From: Streptomyces humicola
GTDB lineage: Bacteria > Actinomycetota > Actinomycetes > Streptomycetales > Streptomycetaceae
Length of the DNA stretch: 64,000 nt
NCBI RefSeq assembly: GCF_024436035.1
Contig: NZ_JANFNG010000010.1
Coordinates: 1 to 64,000 of the forward strand
Direction of reading: 5' to 3'
Below are positions 35,594 to 43,429 of this stretch, in pieces; position 1 is the first letter of the stretch, and each line of letters starts with the position of its first letter. The notes under the pieces are model-generated. The model saw only the letters and a program-made list of their open reading frames with translations, ran no database searches and had not been told where the DNA came from. The position numbers and the translations under genes are program-made.

Positions 35594-36070
35594 ATGGCGC
35601 GTCACATCTACCTCTGCCCGCTGCGGTGGTCCGACATGGACGCCTTCGGGCACGTCAACAACGCGGTCTACCTCCGCTACCTGGAGGAGGCGCGGATCGA
35701 CCTCAGCTTCCGGCTGGCGCCGAAGGCGGGGGACGGATCGTTCTCCGGCGGCTCGGTCGTCGCCCGCCATGAGATCGACTACCTCCGCCCGCTCGTGCAC
35801 CGCTACGAGCCGGTGACGGTCGAGACGTGGGTGGAGAAGATGGGCGCCGCCTCCGTCACCTACGCCTACGAGATCAAGGACGCGGAGCAGGTGTACGCGC
35901 GGGCGACGACGGTCGTCGTGCCGTACAACGTGGCCGAGCAGCGCCCGCGCCGGCTCACCCCGGCCGAGCGCGCGTTCCTCGACGCATACCGGGACGACAG
36001 GCACGACCGTGACGACCCGGACGGCGACCCCGACGACGGCGGGACGCCGGGGGAGGCCGTCGCGGCATGA
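35594..36070 (+). CDS. Acyl-CoA thioesterase (hotdog fold, 4HBT)
   Basis: A 158-residue single hotdog-domain thioesterase. The conserved start LRWSDMDAFGHVNNAVYLRY contains the catalytic Asp (DMD) and the H-V-N-N motif. 'EIDYLRPLVHRYEPVTVETW' follows. It probably hydrolyses an acyl-CoA, with no specific substrate visible. The C-terminal 25 residues are Asp/Gly-rich and likely disordered. It lies eight bases after ettA and overlaps the next gene by four (ATGA, 36067-36070), so the three genes form one operon. Confidence 0.88.
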   Translation: MARHIYLCPLRWSDMDAFGHVNNAVYLRYLEEARIDLSFRLAPKAGDGSFSGGSVVARHEIDYLRPLVHRYEPVTVETWVEKMGAASVTYAYEIKDAEQVYARATTVVVPYNVAEQRPRRLTPAERAFLDAYRDDRHDRDDPDGDPDDGGTPGEAVAA

Positions 36071-36780
36071 CGACGCTGCGCCTGACCGGGCCGGAGGAGG
36101 CGGCGGACCTCGCCGCCTTCCTCACCCGCCTGCTGCGCTGGGACAAGGCCGCCGTGGTGCGCCTGCAGGCGGCAGGAGCAGGACCGGCGCTCGCCGTCTT
36201 CGGGCACCCGCCGTTCGGCGCGGTGCTCGCCATCCGCACCTGGGAGCTGACCGACGCCGCGAGCCTCGATGCGACGGTCTCGGCCGGCAGGCTGCTGGAC
36301 ACCGTCGTCGAAAACGCGGCCACGGTCACCGTGCCGCCCGAGGTCACCGGCCCGTCATGGGCGGGGCTGCTGCCGCCGCGCGGCGGATGGCAGCGCACCG
36401 CCGGCATCCCGCTCGATGCGCTGCGCGCGGAGGCGGCGCGTGTCATCGCCGAATTCCGCGCCCGCACCGAGGGACTGGAGCCTGCGCAACGCACTCGCGC
36501 CGGGCTCGACGCCCTCGCCGAGGAGATCTGGTCGCGGCGGCTCGGCGAGACCGCGCTGCCGTTGCGCGCCGTGCACGCCGCGCACGCGCTGGGCTTCCTG
36601 CGTCCGGTGCGCGCCATGGCGCACGCGTCGGGACCCGGAGCGGCGCCGGCCGCCGGGGAGACGCCCGCGCTGTTCACCTCCGGGCCATGGCTGCGGTTGC
36701 GGACCGCGTACGGTTCCGTCGCCGTCCGTACCTCGGGCGACGCGGCAGGGCTGCGCCTGACGGTCACCCCACTGGCCTGA
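36067..36780 (+). CDS. Conserved hypothetical protein in the ettA operon
   Basis: A 237-residue soluble protein translationally coupled to the thioesterase gene. It begins with a helical segment (TGPEEAADLAAFLTRLLRWD) and an Ala-rich strand run, and ends in beta-rich sequence. I see no catalytic motif, signal peptide or membrane helix. It looks like a conserved actinomycete protein that travels with ettA. The function is unknown. Confidence 0.75.
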   Translation: MTTLRLTGPEEAADLAAFLTRLLRWDKAAVVRLQAAGAGPALAVFGHPPFGAVLAIRTWELTDAASLDATVSAGRLLDTVVENAATVTVPPEVTGPSWAGLLPPRGGWQRTAGIPLDALRAEAARVIAEFRARTEGLEPAQRTRAGLDALAEEIWSRRLGETALPLRAVHAAHALGFLRPVRAMAHASGPGAAPAAGETPALFTSGPWLRLRTAYGSVAVRTSGDAAGLRLTVTPLA

Positions 36781-36859
36781 GCCGCCCGCGCGCCTGCCCC
36801 GCTTCCTGCCGTGCTGCGGGTGAGACTCTTCCGAGATCGAGAAGCGGAGGAGTGAGCCT

Positions 36860-37945
36860 GTGCCGCACGAGGTCCGTGGCGTCGTCGCGATGCAGCCAGG
36901 CGCACCCGTCGAGGTGCGGACCGTCCTCGTCCCCGACCCGGGCCCCGGCGAGGTGCTGGTCGCGGTCCTGGCCTGCGGGGTGTGCCACACCGATCTGCAC
37001 TACCGGGACGGGGCGGTCACCGACGACTTCCCCTTCCTGCTCGGCCATGAGGCGGCCGGTACCGTCGAGGCGGTGGGCGACGGCGTCACCGGCCTGCAAC
37101 CCGGCGACTACGTGATCATCGCGTGGCGGGCGCCGTGCGGAGGCTGCCGTTCCTGCCGCGGAGGACGCCCCTGGTACTGCTTCGACAGCCGCAACGCCGT
37201 ACAGCCGATGACGCTCGCCGACGGCACACCGCTCAGCCCGGCGCTCGGCATCGGTGCCTTCGCCGCCAAGACGCTCGTTGCCGCCGGCCAGGCGGTCAAG
37301 GTCGACCGCGCGGCGCGCCCGGAGGCGGCCGGCCTGGTCGGCTGCGGCGTGATGGCCGGGTTCGGCGCCGCCGTCAACACCGGAGGCGTCGGCCGGGGGG
37401 ACACGGTGGCCGTCATCGGCTGCGGTGGCGTCGGGAACGCGGCGATCGCCGGAGCCTCGCTCGCCGGAGCCCGTACGGTCGTCGCCGTCGACATCGACTA
37501 CGCCAAGCTGGACGCCGCGACCCGCTTCGGCGCCACGCACACCGTCAACTCCACGCGTACCGACCCGGTCGACGCCGTGCGCGAACTCACCGGCGGATTC
37601 GGGGCGGATGTCGTCATCGAAGCGGTCGGACGCCCCGAGACCTACCGCCAGGCGTTCTACATGCGCGATCTCGCGGGGGTCCTGGTGCAGGTCGGCGTGC
37701 CCGACCCGCAGATGCGCATCGAGCTGCCGCTCATCGACCTCTTCTCGCGCGGCGGCGCGCTGAAGTCGTCCTGGTACGGCGACTGCCTGCCCAGCCGGGA
37801 CTTCCCCGTCCTCATCGACCTGTACCTCAGCGGCAGGTTCGACCTGGACGGTTTCGTGAGCGAGACGATCGGCCTGGACGAGGTCGAGGCCGCCTTCGCC
37901 CGGATGCGCCGCGGGGAAGTGCTGAGGTCGGTGGTCGTGCTCTGA
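36860..37945 (+). CDS. mscR: S-(hydroxymethyl)mycothiol dehydrogenase
   Basis: A 361-residue zinc-dependent alcohol dehydrogenase of the mycothiol-dependent class. The catalytic zinc ligands are Cys in [12 protein letters not shown], His in [11 protein letters not shown], and a later Cys in LVGCGVMAG. The structural zinc has four Cys in [15 protein letters not shown]. The NAD site is [12 protein letters not shown]. It oxidises the formaldehyde-mycothiol adduct and in related species also reduces S-nitrosomycothiol. GTG at 36860 has CGGAGGAG upstream. It lies 79 bases after the previous gene, probably with its own promoter. Confidence 0.9.
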   Translation: MPHEVRGVVAMQPGAPVEVRTVLVPDPGPGEVLVAVLACGVCHTDLHYRDGAVTDDFPFLLGHEAAGTVEAVGDGVTGLQPGDYVIIAWRAPCGGCRSCRGGRPWYCFDSRNAVQPMTLADGTPLSPALGIGAFAAKTLVAAGQAVKVDRAARPEAAGLVGCGVMAGFGAAVNTGGVGRGDTVAVIGCGGVGNAAIAGASLAGARTVVAVDIDYAKLDAATRFGATHTVNSTRTDPVDAVRELTGGFGADVVIEAVGRPETYRQAFYMRDLAGVLVQVGVPDPQMRIELPLIDLFSRGGALKSSWYGDCLPSRDFPVLIDLYLSGRFDLDGFVSETIGLDEVEAAFARMRRGEVLRSVVVL

Positions 37946-37958
37946 CGGCGCACACTCC

Positions 37959-38003
37959 GATGCGGGTCAGTGCGATACGGGTCAGTGCGATGTGGGTCAC
38001 TCC
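37959..38003. repeat. Three 15-bp direct repeats between convergent genes
   Basis: Three tandem copies of a 15-base unit (GATNNGGGTCAGTGC, the third diverged) fill the gap between two convergent genes and run into the last codons of the globin gene. No stem is predicted, so this is not a terminator. It may be replication slippage. Confidence 0.75.
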
Positions 38004-38401
38004 GCGGTGTTGATCAACGAGCCTGCGGCGTAGACGAGATAGTCCCACAGCTGCTGCTCGTGCTCCGGGGAGAGCTCCAACTCGTCAAGCGCAGTGCGCA
38101 TATGGGCGAGCCATGCGTCGTGCGCTGCGCGGTCGACGCTGAACGGCATGTGGCGCATCCGCAGCCGCGGATGCCCGCGCCGATCGCTGTACGTGCGCGG
38201 ACCGCCCCAGTACTGCATGAGGAAGAGGGTGAGCCGTTCCTCGGCCGGACCGAGGTCCTCCTCGGGGTACATCGGCCGCAGGACGGGGTCCTGCGCGACG
38301 CCCTCGTAGAAGCGGTGCACAAGACGGCGGAAGGTCGCCTCGCCACCTACCGCCTCGAAGAACGTCTGCTGCTGCAACGTGCCGCGGGGGATCTCAGTCA
38401 C
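37997..38401 (-). CDS. glbO: Truncated haemoglobin, group II (GlbO type)
   Basis: A 134-residue group II truncated haemoglobin. Conserved landmarks are TFFEAVGGEATFRRLVHRFY, 'RPMYPEEDLGPAEERL' and LRMRHMPFSV, whose His is the proximal haem ligand. It ends in LWDYLVYAAGSLINTAE. It binds oxygen and may detoxify NO or act in aerobic metabolism. GTG at 38401 fits the usual N-terminus (TEIPRGTLQQQT); ATG at 38410 is an alternative. It overlaps the three-copy repeat at its 3' end and is transcribed towards the dehydrogenase gene. Confidence 0.9.
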   Translation of the reverse strand: MTEIPRGTLQQQTFFEAVGGEATFRRLVHRFYEGVAQDPVLRPMYPEEDLGPAEERLTLFLMQYWGGPRTYSDRRGHPRLRMRHMPFSVDRAAHDAWLAHMRTALDELELSPEHEQQLWDYLVYAAGSLINTAE

Positions 38402-38441
38402 GCACCCCATGGTCGCAGATGCGAGGTGGAAGAGTGGAAGG

Positions 38442-39626
38442 GTGAGTGGGACGGACACCCACCGTCAGTGGGAGCGGCTCGCGGACGCGCTCCGTGCGGA
38501 GCTGGTGCGACGGATCGCCGTCGCCGGCATGCTCACCGATCCGCACTGGCGCAGGGCGTTCGCGGAGGTGCCCCGCCATCTGTTCGTCCCGTCGTACTAC
38601 CGTCCCGGCCGCTCGGGGCGCGGCCATACGCTGCTCACCCGCGATGATCCGGACCCGGCGGGGCGGGCCCGCTGGCTGGCCGGGACCTATGAGGACGTGC
38701 CGCTGATCACGCGGCTGCGGGCAGGGGCGCTCGTCTCGTCGAGCAGCCAGCCGTCACTGATGGCCATGATGCTGGAGGCGCTGGAGGTGTCCGAGGGGCA
38801 GACGGTGCTGGAGATCGGCGCGGGAACCGGTTACAACGCGGCGCTGCTGGCACACCGGCTCGGCGCCTGCGCGGTCACCACCGTCGACCTCGACGGCGAC
38901 ATCGCGAACGCCGCGCGTGAGCGGCTGGCGGCCGCCGGGTACGCGGACGTCACCGTCGTCACCGGGGACGGCACGCAGGGCTGCCCGTACCGTGCCCCGT
39001 TCGACCGGATCATGGCGACCTGCGAGCTCACCTCGGTGCCCGCGCCCTGGCTGCGGCAGTGCCGGCCGGGCGGCCTGGTGATCGCGCCGGTCGCGGGCGG
39101 GCTCGTCGTCCTGCGGGTCGCCGACGCGGCGCATGCCGAGGGGCGCTTTCTGCGCACCCCCGCCTACTTCGTCGCGCTGCGCCGCCCGGGCCGGGAGCCG
39201 GAGGTGGCGCAGGAGCCGTCCCGGGAGCCGGACGACGCAGGCACAGGCGGTGGGCAGGACGAGCGGGTACGGCGCACCGGCACGCCGCCGTGGGTGCTCG
39301 ACAACGACGACTTCCGGTTCGTGATGTCGCTGATGCTCGCCGACACCGCCGTCACTCGGGCCTTCGGCGGCCGCGGGGCGACCCTCGTGGCCGCCGACGG
39401 GTCGCGGGCCCATGTCGGCAGCGACGGCAGCGTGCGGATCCACGGGCCGCGTGATCTGTGGGCCGGCGTCGAGCGCGCACACGACCTGTGGCAGCGCGAG
39501 GGGCGGCCGCGCCGTGAGCGGTTCGGGCTCACCGTGGACGGCATACGGCAGCGGGCGTGGTTGGACGAGCCCGACGGCCGCTACGTGTGGGATCTCGCGC
39601 GATCCGTCACTCGCGGCGCAGCGTGA
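38442..39626 (+). CDS. Protein-L-isoaspartate methyltransferase-like protein
   Basis: A 394-residue protein whose first 250 residues match the PCMT fold: 'SSSSQPSLMAMMLEALEVSE', motif I TVLEIGAGTGYNAALLAHRL, and 'CPYRAPFDRIMATCELTSVP'. PCMTs repair isoaspartyl damage. In actinomycetes this longer form may instead methylate other substrates, and the 140-residue C-terminal extension is distinctive. GTG at 38442 directly follows a purine-rich GGAAGG; an ATG at 38409 is possible. Its 3' end overlaps the FHA gene tail-to-tail by 20 bases. Confidence 0.8.
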   Translation: MSGTDTHRQWERLADALRAELVRRIAVAGMLTDPHWRRAFAEVPRHLFVPSYYRPGRSGRGHTLLTRDDPDPAGRARWLAGTYEDVPLITRLRAGALVSSSSQPSLMAMMLEALEVSEGQTVLEIGAGTGYNAALLAHRLGACAVTTVDLDGDIANAARERLAAAGYADVTVVTGDGTQGCPYRAPFDRIMATCELTSVPAPWLRQCRPGGLVIAPVAGGLVVLRVADAAHAEGRFLRTPAYFVALRRPGREPEVAQEPSREPDDAGTGGGQDERVRRTGTPPWVLDNDDFRFVMSLMLADTAVTRAFGGRGATLVAADGSRAHVGSDGSVRIHGPRDLWAGVERAHDLWQREGRPRRERFGLTVDGIRQRAWLDEPDGRYVWDLARSVTRGAA

Positions 39627-40674
39627 TCGTCGTCCAGGCGCCGACGTGCACGCGGTCGCCGTCGGCCAGGTCGACGGGCTGGAACGGCTCGATGGGCTGG
39701 TCGCCACCGTTGACCGTGGTGCCGTTGGTCGAGTCCTGGTCGATCACCGACCAGCCGCCGTCGGGGCGGCGGACCAGCACGGCGTGCTTGTGCGAGACGC
39801 CCGGGTCCTCGGGTGGGCGCGACAGATCGATGTCCGGCGACTCGCCGGTGCTGTGGCGGCGGCGCCCGATGGTGATCTGCTGGGACGTCAGCGGAACGTA
39901 GCGTTCCGGCGAGTACGGCGGGAAGTACAGGCCGGTGGCGTCGGGGCCGCTGCGGGCCATCATCGCCGCGAAGTAGTCACGATCGGCAGCGACCACCGCC
40001 GTCCACGCCTCCGGCGCCTGCGGCTGCGGTGGCTGCTGCTCCTGCCCTTGCTCCCGCTGCCCCGCGACCGACAGGTCCTGACCGCCATAGGCCGGAGGCG
40101 GCAGCAGGAAGTCGCCGCCGGCTGCCTCGCTCTCTCCGGTGATGGTCACATCCGGCGGCAGCGGCTCGGCGGGCCGGTTCATCTGCGACGGGCGTGAACT
40201 GGTGCGCTCGTAGTACGGCGGAGGGAACGGCGGCTGGTACGGCACCGAGGGCGTCGGAGGCGGAGCGGGTGCCGGTGGCGGCGATGGCGCCGGCGCCGGG
40301 GGAGGGGGCGCGGGCGCCGGAGGGGAAGCCGGGCGCCGCATTGCCGGCGGCGGGGGCGGGGGAGTGTAGGGGGGCGGCTTGCGAGGCCCGGACGGGCTCT
40401 GTGTGGCGGCGTGGGTGAGGAAGTTGTAGCGGCACTCCTCGCAGAAGGCCGCCTGGCCTTCGCGCATCGTGCCGCAGTTCGGGCACCTCTCGGCCGCCAC
40501 CGTGGCGTCCGGGTCCACTGCGCCGAGCGGCGGCCCTCCGTGGGGCGGCGGAGGAGGGGGTGGGAACGGCGGTCCGGATGCGCCGGGGCCCGCCGCGGGA
40601 GCAGACATGCGCAGCCCGCACACCTCGCACCAGTCGTCACTCCCCGACTGGTGACCATTCGGACAGGTCGGCAT
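39607..40674 (-). CDS. FHA-domain protein with zinc ribbons
   Basis: A 355-residue signalling protein. It begins with two zinc ribbons (CPNGHQSGSDDWCEVC and CPNCGTMREGQAAFCEEC), continues through a long Pro/Ala-rich linker, and ends in an FHA domain (about 255-355) with GRRRH, 'SHKHAVLVRRPD' and 'STNGTTVNGG'. FHA domains bind phosphothreonine, so it is a likely substrate or reader of the kinase encoded at 43430-45841. The same zinc-ribbon style starts the PP2C and PknG proteins of this cluster. It is transcribed with the VWA gene upstream. Confidence 0.88.
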   Translation of the reverse strand: MPTCPNGHQSGSDDWCEVCGLRMSAPAAGPGASGPPFPPPPPPPHGGPPLGAVDPDATVAAERCPNCGTMREGQAAFCEECRYNFLTHAATQSPSGPRKPPPYTPPPPPPAMRRPASPPAPAPPPPAPAPSPPPAPAPPPTPSVPYQPPFPPPYYERTSSRPSQMNRPAEPLPPDVTITGESEAAGGDFLLPPPAYGGQDLSVAGQREQGQEQQPPQPQAPEAWTAVVAADRDYFAAMMARSGPDATGLYFPPYSPERYVPLTSQQITIGRRRHSTGESPDIDLSRPPEDPGVSHKHAVLVRRPDGGWSVIDQDSTNGTTVNGGDQPIEPFQPVDLADGDRVHVGAWTTITLRRE

Positions 40675-40708
40675 ATCGGTGAATTCCCCTCCAACTCCAC
40701 CCGGGTGC

Positions 40709-42088
40709 TTACTTCTTCACGCGTACGGTCTTCGTCGACCGCGTCTCCAAGGTCATCTCGTCGGCGTCGTCGACGTTCTTCTTCAGCCGCACAGTACCCG
40801 TCGCCTCGTCGACCACATCCACCACCTTGGCCAGCAGCTTCGCGGTGTCCGCATTGCCCGACTCCGCCGCGAGCTGCACCGCCCTCCCCAGCTTCGCGGT
40901 GGCCGAATCCAGGTCGCCCGCCTTGCGCGCCTCCAGGCCCTGCTGGATCGCCTGAGCCAGCTCCGCCTGGCCGGTGTAGTGCGCCACCTGCGGGTTGATC
41001 CGCGTCGACGCGGCCATGTCGTCCGTCCACACCGCGCGCACCAGGCCCTGGCTGAGCACCTCGGGCGCCCCGCCGTCCGCGGAGGGCAGGACGAGCGAGA
41101 CGCGCCCGGCCAGCATCTCCTGTCCGACGCCGGCGGGCTGGACCTCCACGCACACGTGGTAGTCGCGTGACTCGTCACCCCACGAGCCGGTCGGATAGTC
41201 CCCGGCCCGCGGACCCGCATCGACCCGACGGGTCGTCAGGTCCTCGACCGACGGGGCGACTTGCTTGACGAACTTGATCTCCGCGCCCTGCGGCGTCCAC
41301 AGCCGCAGGCTCACATCCGCGACCTCCTTGCCCATCGCGGCCTCCATCATCTGACGGAAGTCCCCCTCGAGACCGGAGGGGTCGGCGACGATGTCGGCCG
41401 TGCCGAGCAGCGCCGAGGCGATCCCCGTGACCTCCTTGACCTCCCAGTCCGTTCCGACGCCGCGGCAGTCGCAGGTGTAGCGGCCCGCGCACGCGTCAAG
41501 CGCCGCCCGCAACTCCTCCGGCTTCTCATGCTCGTTACGGCCGTCGGTGAGCAGGATCGCGTGGCGTATCGAGACCTCGGACGAGGCAAGCAGCCGGTCC
41601 GCGAGGCGCAGCCACGTGCCGATCGCGGTGCCGCCTCCCGCCGTCAGCTTGCGCAGCGCCTCCTTGGCCTGTCCGCGGGTGGCGGCGTCGGCGACGGCGA
41701 GGCGCCCGCCGCCCGGATACACCTCGACGGCCTTGTGTGTCCCGGCCACCACAGCGAAGGAGACTCCGTCGCGGATCGTGTCGATCGCGGCGGCCGTCGC
41801 GTCGCGCGCATTGCGCATCTTGGTGGGCGGATACTCCATCGAACCGGAGCAGTCCACCATGATCACAACGGCCGCGCTCGGGCCGTGGCCCGGAGCGTAG
41901 GCACGGGCGCCGGATGCCTCACTGCCCTCCCCCTGCTTCGCGGGGGGACCCCCTGTGCCGCCGCCGGTCGAGGTGACCGTGACGATGGCGTTGACCTCCC
42001 GGCCACCTTCCGGAAGGTATTCGTTCTGGTACACCTCGGCGGTGAACTGCGGGATGTTCGGGTTCTCGGACTTCGACAGAACAGCCAT
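40709..42088 (-). CDS. VWA-domain protein (TerY-like)
   Basis: A 459-residue protein. The VWA domain (about residues 80-250) has a complete MIDAS: AVVIMVDCSGSMEYP, a 'GGTAIGTWL' threonine and 'AILLTDGRNEH'. A beta-rich middle domain and a charged helical C-terminus (about 370-455) follow, ending TKTVRVKK. With a PP2C phosphatase and a kinase next to it, it recalls the TerY-P triad, a VWA/PP2C/kinase signalling module. It may bind or scaffold phosphorylated partners. Confidence 0.85.
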   Translation of the reverse strand: MAVLSKSENPNIPQFTAEVYQNEYLPEGGREVNAIVTVTSTGGGTGGPPAKQGEGSEASGARAYAPGHGPSAAVVIMVDCSGSMEYPPTKMRNARDATAAAIDTIRDGVSFAVVAGTHKAVEVYPGGGRLAVADAATRGQAKEALRKLTAGGGTAIGTWLRLADRLLASSEVSIRHAILLTDGRNEHEKPEELRAALDACAGRYTCDCRGVGTDWEVKEVTGIASALLGTADIVADPSGLEGDFRQMMEAAMGKEVADVSLRLWTPQGAEIKFVKQVAPSVEDLTTRRVDAGPRAGDYPTGSWGDESRDYHVCVEVQPAGVGQEMLAGRVSLVLPSADGGAPEVLSQGLVRAVWTDDMAASTRINPQVAHYTGQAELAQAIQQGLEARKAGDLDSATAKLGRAVQLAAESGNADTAKLLAKVVDVVDEATGTVRLKKNVDDADEMTLETRSTKTVRVKK

Positions 42089-42154
42089 GGCTCTTGCAGC
42101 TCCAGCCCGTCTTTGTGGTTCGGTCGGTAGGTGAGGCGATGCCGCGGCACCCGG

Positions 42155-43426
42155 TCAGGACGAGGCCGGGAACGGGATGACGGCGACCGTTATGTTGTCG
42201 TGCCCGCCGCCGTCGAGCGCCACACCGACCAGCGTGCGGGCGCAGTGCAGCGGACGGGTGCGGGCGTCGGGCGGCACGACGGCCGCCAACTCGGCTGCGG
42301 ACTCGGCGTAGTTCCACAGGCCGTCGGTGCAGACCACCACGATGCCGGGCAGGTCGGGCTCGAAGGACGCGGTGTGCGGGTCGAGTTCGACCGCATCCGC
42401 ACCCAGCCACCCCGTGATGGCGTGGGCACGTTCGTCCGCGTACGCCTCTTCCTCGGAGAGCAGGCCCGCCTCGACCATCCGGGCCGCCCATGAGTCGTCC
42501 TCGGTGAGGCGGGCCGGGTTGTCGGCGGCGCGGTCGTCGGGAATCCAGTATGCCCGGCTGTCGCCGACCCAGCCGACCGTGAGCAGCTCGCCCGTGGTGA
42601 CCGCGCTGACGAAGGTACAGGCGGGGGCGTTGGTCTCGGGATCGGAAGTGTCGCCTTCGACGAGGGAGTTGACCGATTCCGACGCCGCGAGGAGCGCCTC
42701 CTGCATGGCCTGACGCGCCTCGGTTCCGGAGGAGAGCGCGGCACGCAGCGTGTCGCTCGCGGCGACCGAGGCGGTCTCGGAGGCGTCGTCGGGACGCGAG
42801 GAGGACGAGACGCCGTCGCAGACGACGGCGATGGCAGCGGACGTGCCGTCGGGCAGCGTTGCCTCGGCCAGGGCGAAGGCGTCCTCGTTGCGGTGGTGAC
42901 GCAAGCCGCGGTCGGTGACCGCGGAGACGAGGGCCAACTCCTGCTCGATGTGGTCGCGTCGGCGCGGCTGGGCGTGGCCGCAGTGTTCGCAGTAGCCGTC
43001 CCCGTCCACGGAGCCGATGCCGCAGGCCACGCAGGCCGCAGCCGGTTTTGCCGGTTCCGCCGGCTCGGGCTCGGTGTCCGGTTCCGTGTCCGGTTCCGTG
43101 TCCGGCTCCGTCGTCAGCAGGGTCTCACGCGGATCGGCGATCCCGGCGGGAGCAGGTGCAGGCGCCGCGAAGGGGGCGGCCTGCGCGGAGCCCTGGCCCG
43201 GGATGGTCGCTCGCGTGGGCGGGGCGAGCCCGTAGTCCCCGTCGGCCTCCGCCACCGGAGGCGCGAGCCCGTAGTCCCCGTCCTCGGTACGGTCGCGCGC
43301 AGCGGCCGGTGCGAAGGAGGGAGCCGGGGACAGGGGCGCAGCCAGGTTCGTCCCGCAGTTGCCGCAGAACCTGTCCTCGGGTTCGAGGCGCTCCGCGCAG
43401 GACGGACAGACGGTCAGTTGCGGCAT
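42155..43426 (-). CDS. PP2C-type Ser/Thr phosphatase with zinc ribbons
   Basis: A 423-residue phosphatase. The N-terminal ribbon (CPSCAERLEPEDRFCGNC) and a second Cys cluster (CVACGIGSVDGDGYCEHC) flank an acidic linker with tandem TEPD repeats. The PP2C domain spans about residues 175-420: SAVTDRGLRHHRNEDAFAL, 'VVCDGVSSS', 'GWVGDSRAYWI', 'VVCTDGLWNY' and 'GHDNITVAVI' supply the metal-binding Asp residues. It should reverse PknG phosphorylation. It stops four bases... rather, its start is separated from the PknG stop by only three bases, so the two are co-transcribed. Confidence 0.9.
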   Translation of the reverse strand: MPQLTVCPSCAERLEPEDRFCGNCGTNLAAPLSPAPSFAPAAARDRTEDGDYGLAPPVAEADGDYGLAPPTRATIPGQGSAQAAPFAAPAPAPAGIADPRETLLTTEPDTEPDTEPDTEPEPAEPAKPAAACVACGIGSVDGDGYCEHCGHAQPRRRDHIEQELALVSAVTDRGLRHHRNEDAFALAEATLPDGTSAAIAVVCDGVSSSSRPDDASETASVAASDTLRAALSSGTEARQAMQEALLAASESVNSLVEGDTSDPETNAPACTFVSAVTTGELLTVGWVGDSRAYWIPDDRAADNPARLTEDDSWAARMVEAGLLSEEEAYADERAHAITGWLGADAVELDPHTASFEPDLPGIVVVCTDGLWNYAESAAELAAVVPPDARTRPLHCARTLVGVALDGGGHDNITVAVIPFPASS

Positions 43427-43429
43427 CGG

